Positions 1 through 7,910 of a DNA stretch of 64,000 bases are shown one piece after another. The translations under genes and the position numbers were made by a program. The DNA comes from Bacillota bacterium (GTDB taxonomy: Bacteria > Bacillota > Clostridia > DSM-8532): the NCBI GenBank assembly GCA_023443745.1, contig JAEZTB010000033.1, positions 22,452 through 86,451 on the forward strand, given 5' to 3'. Below the pieces are notes generated by a model that saw only the letters and a list, made by a program, of their open reading frames with translations, searched no databases and was not told where the DNA came from. How positions within the stretch are numbered: position 1 is the stretch's first letter; each line of letters starts with the position of its first letter.

Positions 1-579
1 GTAAATATCGGATTTTTCATCGGTATACCCGCCGCGAACCTGCTCGGGTGAAGAATAGTGTACAGATCCTACAGTATCCAATTTCGTGGTTGCGGTTTCG
101 CTTGAAACAGAGCGTGCAATGCCAAAATCTGCAACCTTTGGTACCCCATCCGAGTTCATCATGATGTTGTGGGGCTTGATATCCCGGTGGATAATGTGGC
201 GGCTATGGGCCTTTGCCAAGGCACTGCAAATCTGAATGGAGATATTGATGGCCTCCCGCCATTCCAGCGATTGCCTTTCTGTGATGTACTCCTTGAGGGT
301 GATACCCTCAACATACTCCATAACGATGTAATAACGGTTATTATCCCGACCTACGTCATAAATTTGAACAATATTGGGATGAGTCAGACTGGCAGCGGCC
401 TGGGCCTCCGTGTCAAATCGCTTTAAAAACTCGCTATCCTCACGAAACTCGTCCTTTAAAACCTTGATGGCTACAATACGCTGCAGATAGCGGCATTTAG
501 CCTTATAGACCTTGGCCATTCCTCCCGAGCCTATCTCGGATAATATTTCATATCTATTCCCTAAAACTGTACCTATCAT
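1..579 (-). CDS. prkC: Stk1/PrkC-type Ser/Thr protein kinase, N-terminal 193 residues (runs off left edge)
   Basis: Hanks-type serine/threonine kinase; only the kinase domain start is inside the window. Translation shows the glycine loop IGSGGMAKVY (about residues 16-25), the VAIK lysine (about 37-40), the catalytic loop HRDIKPHN (131-138), DFG (151-153) and a GSVHYSSPEQ activation segment (171-180). The family normally continues into a membrane helix and PASTA repeats that sense peptidoglycan; these would lie to the left. The ATG at 579 is preceded by AAAGGGG at good spacing. It follows the PP2C phosphatase gene by about 19 nt, the usual prpC-prkC pair controlling growth, cell wall and dormancy exit. 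Domain identity is read directly; the PASTA part is an expectation. Confidence 0.93.
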   Translation of the reverse strand, partial: MIGTVLGNRYEILSEIGSGGMAKVYKAKCRYLQRIVAIKVLKDEFREDSEFLKRFDTEAQAAASLTHPNIVQIYDVGRDNNRYYIVMEYVEGITLKEYITERQSLEWREAINISIQICSALAKAHSRHIIHRDIKPHNIMMNSDGVPKVADFGIARSVSSETATTKLDTVGSVHYSSPEQVRGGYTDEKSDIY

Positions 580-598
580 TTTTACATCCCCTTTGTGC

Positions 599-1330
599 TT
601 ACATCCAGGCCGCAATGACCGTGATGTTGTCGCTTCCGCCGTGATCCTTTGCCTTTTCTATCAGGCGGTTGACTATGGATTCACGCGGTTCATGAAGTAC
701 CGTATCTAAAATTTCCTGATCGTTCACATCCATATAGAGCCCATCGGTGCAGAAGATATAGATATCCTCTGGCTTGATGGGTTCCGAGTAAAAATCAGGC
801 AAGAAATTATCTTTGAAACCCAGAGCCCGCGTAATGCGGTTTCTGTCAGGATGATTACTGGCCTCATCAGCACTGATGAGACCTTCCTTAACCAGCTCGG
901 CCACATAGGAATGATCCTCTGTCAGCCGGCAAATACTGCCGTCTCGAATGCGGTAAATACGGCTGTCGCCAACATGGGCGATATGAAGATGGTTATCCAG
1001 CACCATACCTACAGAGAGTGTGGTGCCGCTCTTTAATCCTCCCAGCTTTTTATCGGAATAGTCCATTATTCTTTGATTGATAGTTTTGATTTGCTGATTG
1101 ATATGGTCTTTTATGACATCGAGGGAATCATTGTTCGAAACACAGGACAAAACTGTTGAAGACATTGCTTCAACAGCAATCCGGCTGGCCTCTTCCCCGG
1201 CAAGGTGTCCGCCCATACCATCGGCCACAATGAAGCCAATGGGGCTGCCTTGTTCATCCAGAACGATATTCCAGTTATCCTCGTTTTTATCTCTCTTTAA
1301 GCCTATGTCACTGAGCGCTGAATACCTCAC
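599..1330 (-). CDS. prpC: PP2C-type protein serine/threonine phosphatase (PrpC/Stp)
   Basis: Mn/Mg-dependent cytoplasmic phosphatase of 243 residues, the usual family size, that reverses phosphorylation by the neighbouring PrkC kinase. PP2C metal-binding motifs are visible: an RxxNED segment near residues 13-18, VADGMGGH (35-42), GDSRIYR, and the C-terminal SDNITV. It begins 3 nt after rlmN ends and is followed directly by prkC, so the three genes are almost certainly cotranscribed. This order, rlmN-prpC-prkC, is the one known in Bacillus and other Firmicutes. Confidence 0.95.
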   Translation of the reverse strand: MRYSALSDIGLKRDKNEDNWNIVLDEQGSPIGFIVADGMGGHLAGEEASRIAVEAMSSTVLSCVSNNDSLDVIKDHINQQIKTINQRIMDYSDKKLGGLKSGTTLSVGMVLDNHLHIAHVGDSRIYRIRDGSICRLTEDHSYVAELVKEGLISADEASNHPDRNRITRALGFKDNFLPDFYSEPIKPEDIYIFCTDGLYMDVNDQEILDTVLHEPRESIVNRLIEKAKDHGGSDNITVIAAWM

Positions 1331-1333
1331 ACT

Positions 1334-2380
1334 CTACACCTTCCCTAATTCCACAAGGGTATTTCTGCGTAATTGACCGCATGCAGCCATAATGTCGCTT
1401 CCTAATTCCCGTCTTACGGTTACGGCGATATGCGCCTTTTCAAGTATCCGCATGAATTCGTCAATTCTGGGCTTTGTGCTTTTGTCAAAGCTTGTTCCCT
1501 CAACTAGATTGACGGGTATAAGGTTGACATGGCACAGCGTCCCCTTAAGCTTGTCTGCCAAAATTCTCGCAAACTCCGGTGAATCATTGACATCCTTAAT
1601 TAAAGAATACTCATAGGTCACACGCCGTGAAGTCAACTGGGCATACTCTTTGCAGGCGTCCAGAAGCTCATCAAAGGGCCATCTTCTGGCAACCGGCATG
1701 GTTTTTGTCCGCACCTCGTCATTGGGGGCATGAAGGGACACCGACAGATTGACGGGTATACCCTCCCGGGCAAAATCCAATATGCGGGGTACAATACCGC
1801 AGGTTGAAACGGTCATTTTTCTAAAGCTGATATTTAATGTATCTTCCTGGTTTATGCGCCTCATAAACGCTACCACGTTGTCGTAATTATCAAAGGGTTC
1901 GCCGATGCCCATGAGCACCACATGACTGATTCTTTCCCCTATATCGTGGCTTATGGAAAGAATCTGACCCAGCATTTCACCTACCGTGAGGCTTCTCACA
2001 AGCCCAAGGGGGCTTGATGCGCAAAAGGCACAGCCCATGCGGCAGCCTACCTGGGTGGACAGGCAAACTGAGTAGCCATAATGGTACTTCATCAGTACGC
2101 TCTCAATTATGTTTCCATCCTTAAGCTCAAATAAATATTTACGTGTGCCGTCAATCTTTGAAATCAGCCTGTTGGCGAGGCTCAAGCCTCCGGCATAGAA
2201 TTCCTGGGAAAGCTTATCTCGCATATCCTTGGAGATATTGCTCATACCCGAAAAATCGAGTTGTCCTGAATAGAGCCATTGATAGACCTGTTTGGCCCTG
2301 AAAGGCTTAAAACCCAGTTCGGCCATTGACTTTGACAGTTCTTCATAGGTCATGTCCAGTATATCTCGCTTTTTCTCCAT
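1334..2380 (-). CDS. rlmN: Dual-specificity 23S rRNA/tRNA (adenine C2)-methyltransferase RlmN
   Basis: Radical-SAM methyltransferase that methylates A2503 of 23S rRNA and A37 of some tRNAs. The 348-residue protein has the CX3CX2C iron-sulfur motif as Cys113, Cys117 and Cys120 (GCRMGCAFCASS), a GIGEPFDNY segment for SAM binding, and a near-C-terminal catalytic cysteine at about 334 (MAACGQLR). A clear GGGAGG site precedes the ATG. It is the first gene of the rlmN-prpC-prkC unit and has its own upstream promoter. Confidence 0.97.
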   Translation of the reverse strand: MEKKRDILDMTYEELSKSMAELGFKPFRAKQVYQWLYSGQLDFSGMSNISKDMRDKLSQEFYAGGLSLANRLISKIDGTRKYLFELKDGNIIESVLMKYHYGYSVCLSTQVGCRMGCAFCASSPLGLVRSLTVGEMLGQILSISHDIGERISHVVLMGIGEPFDNYDNVVAFMRRINQEDTLNISFRKMTVSTCGIVPRILDFAREGIPVNLSVSLHAPNDEVRTKTMPVARRWPFDELLDACKEYAQLTSRRVTYEYSLIKDVNDSPEFARILADKLKGTLCHVNLIPVNLVEGTSFDKSTKPRIDEFMRILEKAHIAVTVRRELGSDIMAACGQLRRNTLVELGKV

Positions 2381-2425
2381 TGATCCTCCCTTTCAAAAAA
2401 AGGCCTGCACGACGCATCTTTAAGC

Positions 2426-2454
2426 ATTATACAATATTTTTCGCACTTACTCAA
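2426..2454 (-). promoter_or_regulatory. Sigma-A-type promoter for rlmN-prpC-prkC
   Basis: Reading the minus strand, TTGAGT (2449-2454) is followed after exactly 17 nt by TATAAT (2426-2431). It lies in the 76-nt gap between the M19 dipeptidase gene and rlmN, so the signalling genes can be expressed independently of the rplS-side genes upstream. Confidence 0.75.
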
Positions 2455-2456
2455 GT

Positions 2457-3413
2457 TTACAGAATCTGCTGCATTAACCGTACAAAATTACCGCCTGCTA
2501 TGGCCTTTACCGCTTCCTCAGAATAATTGAGCTTCAAAAGCACGTCGATTATCCTTAGTAAGTCCTCAACTCCGGTCATATCCCCAGGAAGATGGTCAAA
2601 TCCGTCGAAATCACTTCCGAAGCCAATGCTTGATGTTCCAACCAGAGCGGCAAAATACTCAATATGTTCGATTATATCCATAAATTGTGCATTTCCCGAA
2701 TTTCTAAGAAAGGCAGGGTAGAAATTGATGCCAATGACGCCGCCCAACCGGGTGATGGCCTTAATCTGACCGTCTGTAAGATTGCGCTTGTGGGAGCATA
2801 GGGCTCTTGCATTACTGTGAGACGCCGTTACAGGCTTTTGGGTTAATGCGAGTACATCTTCAAAGGTTCTGTCTGAAGCATGGGAAACATCAATTAAAAT
2901 ACCAAGCTTTTGAGCCCTTTCCAAAACATTTTTACCAAAGGGCGATAATCCATGGTGGCGGTTTTGCCCCGCTACGCTATCGCAAACCTCATTGTCGTAG
3001 TTCCAGACCAGGGTCAGAACACGCAGCCCCATCTCATATAATCGATCAAGCTCCGGAAGTGAGCCTCCAAGGATCTCAGCACCCTCCGCCTCTAAAAAGC
3101 CGTAAACCCGGCCATCTGCTTGCTTGCTTTCATGTTTATGCATCGTGGTGATAGATTCCAAATCAGAAGCCGAGCGAAGGAGCTTGAGCTTTTCAGGATA
3201 CGCTTTCTCAGCGATCAGGGCTAGTTGAAGCTGAGCCTCCATGCGAGCCTTGGGGTTATCCCTGAATTGATTACCCGCAAAGGAGGAAAAAACCTGGATA
3301 AACGGCCCATTTTTGAGCGCCCGGCGGGCATCCCAGTGATGAGCGTTATAAAAGAGGTCTTCGGGTTTATCAATAGCTGAAAGTATATCGCAATGGGCAT
3401 CAAAAAAAAGCAT
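2457..3413 (-). CDS. Membrane-dipeptidase-like metallopeptidase (peptidase M19)
   Basis: Family M19 zinc dipeptidase (renal dipeptidase/PepR-like), 318 residues, predicted to hydrolyse dipeptides. The N-terminal metal motif FDAHCD (His7, Asp9), the central glutamate segment FLEAEGAE, IDVSHASD, TASHSNARAL and GFGSDFDGF are all present in the usual TIM-barrel order. No signal peptide is visible, so a cytoplasmic location is likely, as for most bacterial members. It starts 9 nt downstream of yraN and probably belongs to the rbgA-side transcript. Confidence 0.93.
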   Translation of the reverse strand: MLFFDAHCDILSAIDKPEDLFYNAHHWDARRALKNGPFIQVFSSFAGNQFRDNPKARMEAQLQLALIAEKAYPEKLKLLRSASDLESITTMHKHESKQADGRVYGFLEAEGAEILGGSLPELDRLYEMGLRVLTLVWNYDNEVCDSVAGQNRHHGLSPFGKNVLERAQKLGILIDVSHASDRTFEDVLALTQKPVTASHSNARALCSHKRNLTDGQIKAITRLGGVIGINFYPAFLRNSGNAQFMDIIEHIEYFAALVGTSSIGFGSDFDGFDHLPGDMTGVEDLLRIIDVLLKLNYSEEAVKAIAGGNFVRLMQQIL

Positions 3414-3422
3414 ACCGGCCTC

Positions 3423-3782
3423 CTAAAACGCGTTTTGCAGAAGCTGGATATCCTGGATCTTACCCTTCCGATCCATCATTAAGGCTACGATGTCAAACCG
3501 AACCGGTAGGTCATAAAGACCGAAGCGCTGTATATAGACCTGGGCAAGACGTTTTATGGTCGCTTGTTTCAAACTTGTCACCGCCTGAGCCGGGGTTCCG
3601 AAATGATCGTTGCTTCGGGTTTTCACCTCAATAAAGCAGAGTATGTCCCCATCCCTGCCGATAAGATCAAGCTCGCCCATTCTTCCTACTCGAAAATTAC
3701 GGCACAAAATGGTATATCCGCGCTTTGCGAGGTAGTGCATGGCTTCCTGCTCACCTACGGTCCCAAAATCACGGTTGTTCAT
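3423..3782 (-). CDS. YraN family (UPF0102) putative endonuclease
   Basis: Small protein of 119 residues with the UPF0102 pattern: an N-terminal GTVGEQEAMHYLAKRGY helix and a PD-(D/E)XK-like core made of GELDLI (Glu37, Asp39) and IEVKTR (Glu52, Lys54). The fold suggests nuclease activity, but the biological role of the family is unsettled. It overlaps the end of the ylqH-like gene by 4 nt, so the two are translationally coupled. A yraN gene next to rnhB and ylqH-like genes is common in Firmicutes. Confidence 0.92.
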   Translation of the reverse strand: MNNRDFGTVGEQEAMHYLAKRGYTILCRNFRVGRMGELDLIGRDGDILCFIEVKTRSNDHFGTPAQAVTSLKQATIKRLAQVYIQRFGLYDLPVRFDIVALMMDRKGKIQDIQLLQNAF

Positions 3783-4075
3783 CGACGTCTTCCCCCATAG
3801 GATTCGTCAAGCCTGCTGATGAAGGCGAGAAGCTCGGCTACTACCTCATAGAGCTCGGTAGGAATTTCACTGCCCAGCGAGATGTGAGAGAGGGCCTCGG
3901 CCAGATGTCGATCCTCATAGACAGGTATCTTAGCCTCTTTAGCCTTTTCAATGATTTTTTCGGCGATGACACCTTTACCCGAAGCGACAACCTTGGGGGC
4001 GCCGTCTTCACCGGGGGTATAGCTCAAAGCTGAAGCCTTCTTTATATTATTATGGATATCATCCTTCGATGCCAT
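3779..4075 (-). CDS. ylqH: YlqH-like protein: FlhB/YscU C-terminal domain homologue
   Basis: Free-standing 98-residue homologue of the cytoplasmic C-terminal domain of flagellar/type III export switch proteins. It shows the ALSYTPGEDGAPKVVASGKG stretch followed by IAEKI, IPVYEDRHLAEAL and IPTELYEVVAELLAF. Unlike true FlhB it has no transmembrane part and no NPTH autocleavage motif. In Bacillus subtilis the orthologue ylqH follows ylqG and rnhB exactly as here. No flagellar gene is in the window. Its function is unknown. Confidence 0.88.
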   Translation of the reverse strand: MASKDDIHNNIKKASALSYTPGEDGAPKVVASGKGVIAEKIIEKAKEAKIPVYEDRHLAEALSHISLGSEIPTELYEVVAELLAFISRLDESYGGRRR

Positions 4076-4098
4076 AAAAGTGCCCTCGTGATATTTTT

Positions 4099-5640
4099 CT
4101 ATATTTTTAGGTCCAAGCTTGCCTGAAGGCCTAGGAATTCCATCGTTTTGGAGGGGGCGTCACAGAGCCCGGTCCTGTCATTCTCCAAGACCCTGCATTT
4201 CATTTCTGCAAGCTTATAGCCCTTTTGCAAAAGACTATCATACAAAACTCTATGATTATCCTTCACCAGCTTCACCAAGTCCTCCTGCTCAACCCTGAAG
4301 CTTATGGTCACACATTTGCGGGTGGCGTTCAGGAAGGATTCAATTCGGCCCAGGCTTGAAGTCTGCAAGGATAAAAACAGGGTGAAGTTATCGGCATCAA
4401 CCTTTTTTTTGCCTTTATTGCGTTTCAGCACATAGAGCTCGCCGGTGGTATTCTCCCGGTTGATTTTGATGGGGAGCTGAATTAATGCATCATAAGCGGT
4501 AACCTGACTAAAAAACCGAAAAGCACCGTCCAGCTCTTTTAATGCATTTAGATTGGCGTTCACTGTTTTAGCGTCCATTTGATTCAAGGCTTTTTGCGAA
4601 AAATCCATGATATCCTTTAAAGCTTTGGCTTTTTCTTTAATATCCATGTCTTCCAATGTACCGCCCTCAGCCTTGATGACAGCCTTATCAAAGAGCTTTT
4701 CCAGAAGTGCCTCCACCTCTTTGGTCTCTCCCTTTATGAGACTGTCGGTTTTGGTATGGATATCTTCCAGAGTTTTTTGAACAGCTTCCATGAGCTTATT
4801 CATCTCCCCGGGCTGCATAGCAAAACCATCAGCCTTGATTTCTCTGGCTATGATATCACCCGCAGGTCGCATATCAAGCTTCCCTCGGTTCCCCGTGGTT
4901 TCATCAAGCAGTGTTTTGGTAAATAGCTCCCGTACATTTTGAAGAATGGATTCCTTAAGCTCCGGGGCTCTTCCCAGCATTTGCTTGAGGGTTTGGGAAA
5001 GCTCTTCAAGTCCCTGGGAAACAAGAAGCGGTTTAAGGATGGGATATTTAATGGAGCTATTGGTTTCAGCAAGGGCATTGGCGAGTCCCTCTTTCAGGCT
5101 CTGTAGATTTTCATGAAGCTGAAATTCATTTTCTGAAATTTTTTGAAGGACTTTAAGCATTTCCGGATTGTTGTCCATCTGATTAGCCACAGCAAAAGAG
5201 GCCTGATCCATGGTTATACCGGGCTCGGCCTTTATAAGCTCCAGCACCCCGGCCACAAGCTTTTCAGAGGGCGGGATGCCGTATGCTGCCAACTTATACC
5301 CGATCTGAGCCGCTATGGATGGCTGTTCTATTGATTGCGACTCCATGGTTCCGGCCGTATTTTGAGATGTATTTGCAGGTACAATTTTCGCCGTCAATTG
5401 ATTGTTTTGACGCTCACCGATTTCCAGGGTCAATAATTCTCCCTGAGAGGCCGTGAAGCCTTCGGGAACGCTGGCAGAAAAGGATGATCCATCCAGAAGC
5501 TTGATGAGCAGCATGCCATTATCAAGTGACTGGACCCTTCCTTGAAGAATATCGCCAGCATTCAGGTTTTCCAGCGATGCTTTGTACAGGATGCTGAAAA
5601 GCTGCTGGGATGCGGCTTGATTAACATTAATGGTATTCAA
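4099..5640 (-). CDS. ylqG: YlqG-like, FliK-related large hypothetical protein
   Basis: Protein of 513 residues without signal peptide or membrane helices. The N-terminal part (about 30-110) has a small beta-rich segment (GDILQGRVQSLDNGMLLIKL), the middle is helical and charged, and the C-terminal 140 residues (LPIKINRENTTGELYVLKRN onward) resemble the FliK hook-length control C-terminal domain. Position between rnhB and the FlhB-C-like gene matches ylqG of Bacillus subtilis. FliK normally binds FlhB-C, so this pair may be an orphan copy of that interaction; this is inference. Confidence 0.78.
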   Translation of the reverse strand: MNTINVNQAASQQLFSILYKASLENLNAGDILQGRVQSLDNGMLLIKLLDGSSFSASVPEGFTASQGELLTLEIGERQNNQLTAKIVPANTSQNTAGTMESQSIEQPSIAAQIGYKLAAYGIPPSEKLVAGVLELIKAEPGITMDQASFAVANQMDNNPEMLKVLQKISENEFQLHENLQSLKEGLANALAETNSSIKYPILKPLLVSQGLEELSQTLKQMLGRAPELKESILQNVRELFTKTLLDETTGNRGKLDMRPAGDIIAREIKADGFAMQPGEMNKLMEAVQKTLEDIHTKTDSLIKGETKEVEALLEKLFDKAVIKAEGGTLEDMDIKEKAKALKDIMDFSQKALNQMDAKTVNANLNALKELDGAFRFFSQVTAYDALIQLPIKINRENTTGELYVLKRNKGKKKVDADNFTLFLSLQTSSLGRIESFLNATRKCVTISFRVEQEDLVKLVKDNHRVLYDSLLQKGYKLAEMKCRVLENDRTGLCDAPSKTMEFLGLQASLDLKI

Positions 5641-5656
5641 AGCGCCTCACCCTCTA

Positions 5657-6424
5657 TCAATCAACAAAATTCTTTGTAAAGCTTCTGCGGTGAATGGGAC
5701 AAATCCCCCGTTCCCTGATGGCCTTCACATGCTCCTCTGTCCCATAACCTTTATGCTGGGCAAATCCATATCCGGGGTAAACCTTCTCCAGCTCTTCCAT
5801 GATTCTGTCACGGGTAACCTTTGCAAGGATGGATGCTGCCGCCACCGAAACCGAGTTCTGATCCGCCTTGGGAACGGCAAGCTGAGGAATCTTGACCGGC
5901 AGCCGGACAGCATCAATAATGAGATAATCAGGCTGAATACGCATACTTTCTATGGCAAGCTGCATGGCCCTTTTGGTGGCCTCATAAATATTGATCTCAT
6001 CAATCATATCATTCTCAACAATTCCAATACCGAAGGCCAGCGCTACTTCTTTGATCTGGTCAAAGAGTGTGTCCCTTTGGACTGCTGAGAGCTTTTTCGA
6101 GTCATTAAGCTTATGTAAGATTACGCCCGGCGGAAGAATGGCGCAGGCCGCCACCACAGGTCCCGCCAAGGGGCCTCTTCCTGCCTCGTCAATTCCCCCT
6201 ACAAATTGAAATCCCCTGGAGTAAGCCTCCAATTCCATGGCCGACATGGCATGAAGGCGCTCATGCTCCTTCCGAATGGCTTCCACCCTTTTATGATATT
6301 TATCGGCAAGTTTTTTTACAGGGTCACCATATTCTTCCGAAAGGCTGGATAACCATTGAAAGGCTTCCTGGGCCTTCATCGTGTCAGCCTTTTCCTTAAG
6401 ACTCCGGAGTGTTGGCTTCTTCAT
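5657..6424 (-). CDS. rnhB: Ribonuclease HII
   Basis: Cleaves RNA in RNA-DNA hybrids and removes misincorporated ribonucleotides. The 255-residue protein carries the DEDD-type active site: GGIDEAGRGPLAGPV (Asp79, Glu80), the NDSKKLS loop, and YLIIDA. The roughly 70-residue N-terminal helical extension is usual in Firmicute RNase HII. The ATG overlaps the last 29 nt of rbgA and is preceded by GGAGGAGG inside that gene, indicating coupled translation. Confidence 0.97.
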   Translation of the reverse strand: MKKPTLRSLKEKADTMKAQEAFQWLSSLSEEYGDPVKKLADKYHKRVEAIRKEHERLHAMSAMELEAYSRGFQFVGGIDEAGRGPLAGPVVAACAILPPGVILHKLNDSKKLSAVQRDTLFDQIKEVALAFGIGIVENDMIDEINIYEATKRAMQLAIESMRIQPDYLIIDAVRLPVKIPQLAVPKADQNSVSVAAASILAKVTRDRIMEELEKVYPGYGFAQHKGYGTEEHVKAIRERGICPIHRRSFTKNFVD

Positions 6425-7286
6425 GGCTTACCTCCTCCTTTGGAGGCAGCTCCAATGTGATTTTCCCGATTTTCCCGCCTCTGAACTCATCCAAAACAAT
6501 TGTTGCAATTCTATAGAGGTCTACTTCACCACCGGATACCAAGCATCCCCGTTTTCTTCCGGCTTCTTCAAGAAGCTTCAGCCCGGATTTTCCTTCGGGC
6601 TCAGCAATTTTATAGCGCTCTTTCACTTTTTCGGGATAAATCCCGACTAGCTTTTCAAGGAGCTTGGCTGCCAACTCTGCGGTATCCATGATCTCGTCCT
6701 TGATGGCTCCTGTAAAAGCAAGGTTTTGCCCAATTTCAGCATCCTCAAATTTTGGCCATAAAATGCCCGGTGTATCAAGAAGCTGAATCTCCGGGTTAAT
6801 GCGCACCCATTGTTGGGTACGTGTGACGCCGGGCCTGTCCCCTGTCATGGCGCTGGCTTTTCCGGCAATTTTATTGATAAAGGCTGACTTTCCCACATTG
6901 GGAATGCCTACGACCATCGTTTTGATGGGCCTTTGGAGGCGGCCTCTGGCTTGAGCCGATTCCAGCTTTTTTCGTGTAAGCTGCTTGAGCTTTCCTTTAA
7001 GCTCACCTAGCCCCGTACCGGTCAAGGCATTGGTGTAAATAACACCCATGCCTTTTTTAACAAAATAGTTCTCCCAGGCCTTATTGTGGGCAGGATCGGA
7101 CAAATCGCTCTTATTGAGGGCTATCACCCTTGGCTTGGAGCCCAGGAGAGAATCAATCTCCGGGTTTCGGCTGGATAAGGGAATGCGGGCATCTAAAAGC
7201 TCAATAACGACGTCCACCAGCTTCAAGTTTGTCTGAATAAGACGCCTGGTTTTGGCCATATGGCCGGGAAACCATTGTATTACCAT
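6396..7286 (-). CDS. rbgA: Ribosome biogenesis GTPase RbgA (YlqF)
   Basis: Circularly permuted GTPase needed for late assembly of the 50S ribosomal subunit. Motif order is G4-G1-G2-G3: NKSD at 58-61, then GIPNVGKS at 127-134 and DTPG at 171-174, with the WFPGHMAKTRR N-terminal signature of the family. Length (296 residues) is typical. It follows rplS after a terminator-like hairpin, in the conserved rplS-rbgA-rnhB order. Confidence 0.97.
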   Translation of the reverse strand: MVIQWFPGHMAKTRRLIQTNLKLVDVVIELLDARIPLSSRNPEIDSLLGSKPRVIALNKSDLSDPAHNKAWENYFVKKGMGVIYTNALTGTGLGELKGKLKQLTRKKLESAQARGRLQRPIKTMVVGIPNVGKSAFINKIAGKASAMTGDRPGVTRTQQWVRINPEIQLLDTPGILWPKFEDAEIGQNLAFTGAIKDEIMDTAELAAKLLEKLVGIYPEKVKERYKIAEPEGKSGLKLLEEAGRKRGCLVSGGEVDLYRIATIVLDEFRGGKIGKITLELPPKEEVSHEEANTPES

Positions 7287-7315
7287 AAAAACACCGACTC
7301 CTTCTATTTTACCCG

Positions 7316-7344
7316 AAAAACAAAAAGAGGACGTTTAGTCCTCT
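7316..7344 (-). terminator. Rho-independent terminator after rplS
   Basis: On the minus strand a 7-bp stem AGAGGAC/GTCCTCT with a 5-nt loop is followed by TTTTGTTTTT. It lies between rplS and rbgA and would separate most rplS transcription from the downstream genes or allow only partial read-through. Confidence 0.8.
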
Positions 7345-7358
7345 CTTGCTTCATCATT

Positions 7359-7715
7359 TTAATCCTTGGAAGCCCCGATATCTTCTCTGACTCTTGCTCT
7401 CTTACCAACTCTGGAGCGCAGATAGTAGAGCTTAGCTCTTCTTACCTTACCTCTTCTGATGATCTCAACCGAGTCAACATTGGGGGAATGGAGCGGGAAA
7501 ACTCTTTCAACACCTATGCCGAAGGAAAGCCTTCTTACGGTTATAGCCTTTCTGATGCTGCTACCCCGCATAGCGATGATAGTTCCTTCAAAGGCCTGAA
7601 TTCTCTCGCGGTTGCCTTCCTTTACCTTTACATTGACTTTTACATAGTCACCGATCTTAAGGTTGGGAAGGTTCTGTTTCATGCCTTCTTGTTCAAGTGC
7701 ACGAATGATATCCAT
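7359..7715 (-). CDS. rplS: 50S ribosomal protein L19
   Basis: Ribosomal protein at the 30S-50S interface, 118 residues. Recognisable family segments are GDYVKVNVKVKEG, FEGTIIAMRG, FGIGVERVFPLHSP and VRRAKLYYLR. The ATG is preceded by AGGAGG. In most Firmicutes rplS is the last gene of ylqC-rimM-trmD-rplS; here it stands alone with its own promoter and structured leader, and rimM/trmD are missing from this place. Confidence 0.98.
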   Translation of the reverse strand: MDIIRALEQEGMKQNLPNLKIGDYVKVNVKVKEGNRERIQAFEGTIIAMRGSSIRKAITVRRLSFGIGVERVFPLHSPNVDSVEIIRRGKVRRAKLYYLRSRVGKRARVREDIGASKD

Positions 7716-7736
7716 TTGTATTTTCCTCCTAATCTG

Positions 7737-7795
7737 AGAGCGTTCTTGTCTGAATCCTTATCATAAGCGATTTTTCGCAGGCAGCGGACCGCTCT
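7737..7795 (-). ncRNA. Probable L19 ribosomal-protein leader (autoregulatory RNA structure)
   Basis: The 5' leader of rplS can close on itself: CGCTCT at 7737-7742 (minus-strand sense) pairs with AGAGCG at 7790-7795, and an internal GCGA-AAAA-TCGC hairpin lies inside. Placement directly before the rplS ribosome binding site fits the L19 leader family known in low-G+C Gram-positives, in which L19 represses its own mRNA. Family membership is inferred from position and folding, not from a covariance search. Confidence 0.5.
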
Positions 7796-7811
7796 GTACT
7801 CACGCCGTAAC

Positions 7812-7841
7812 ATTATAACATGGGGGGCCCTGAATTGTAAA
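7812..7841 (-). promoter_or_regulatory. rplS promoter
   Basis: Minus strand: TTTACA (7836-7841), 18 nt, TATAAT (7812-7817). The start point would fall just before the L19 leader structure. It gives rplS independent expression, which fits its separation from khpA-rimM-trmD. Confidence 0.75.
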
Positions 7842-7910
7842 CAAAAATTAAATTTAGCTTCTTCCACATTCTGACCAGATTTTCATTCATTCATGATAAA
7901 TGATAATGTC

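Noticed and set aside
7260..7766. Plus-strand reading frame of 168 codons across rplS
   Set aside because: It is the antisense of rplS and its leader; no ribosome binding site and no recognisable protein sequence.
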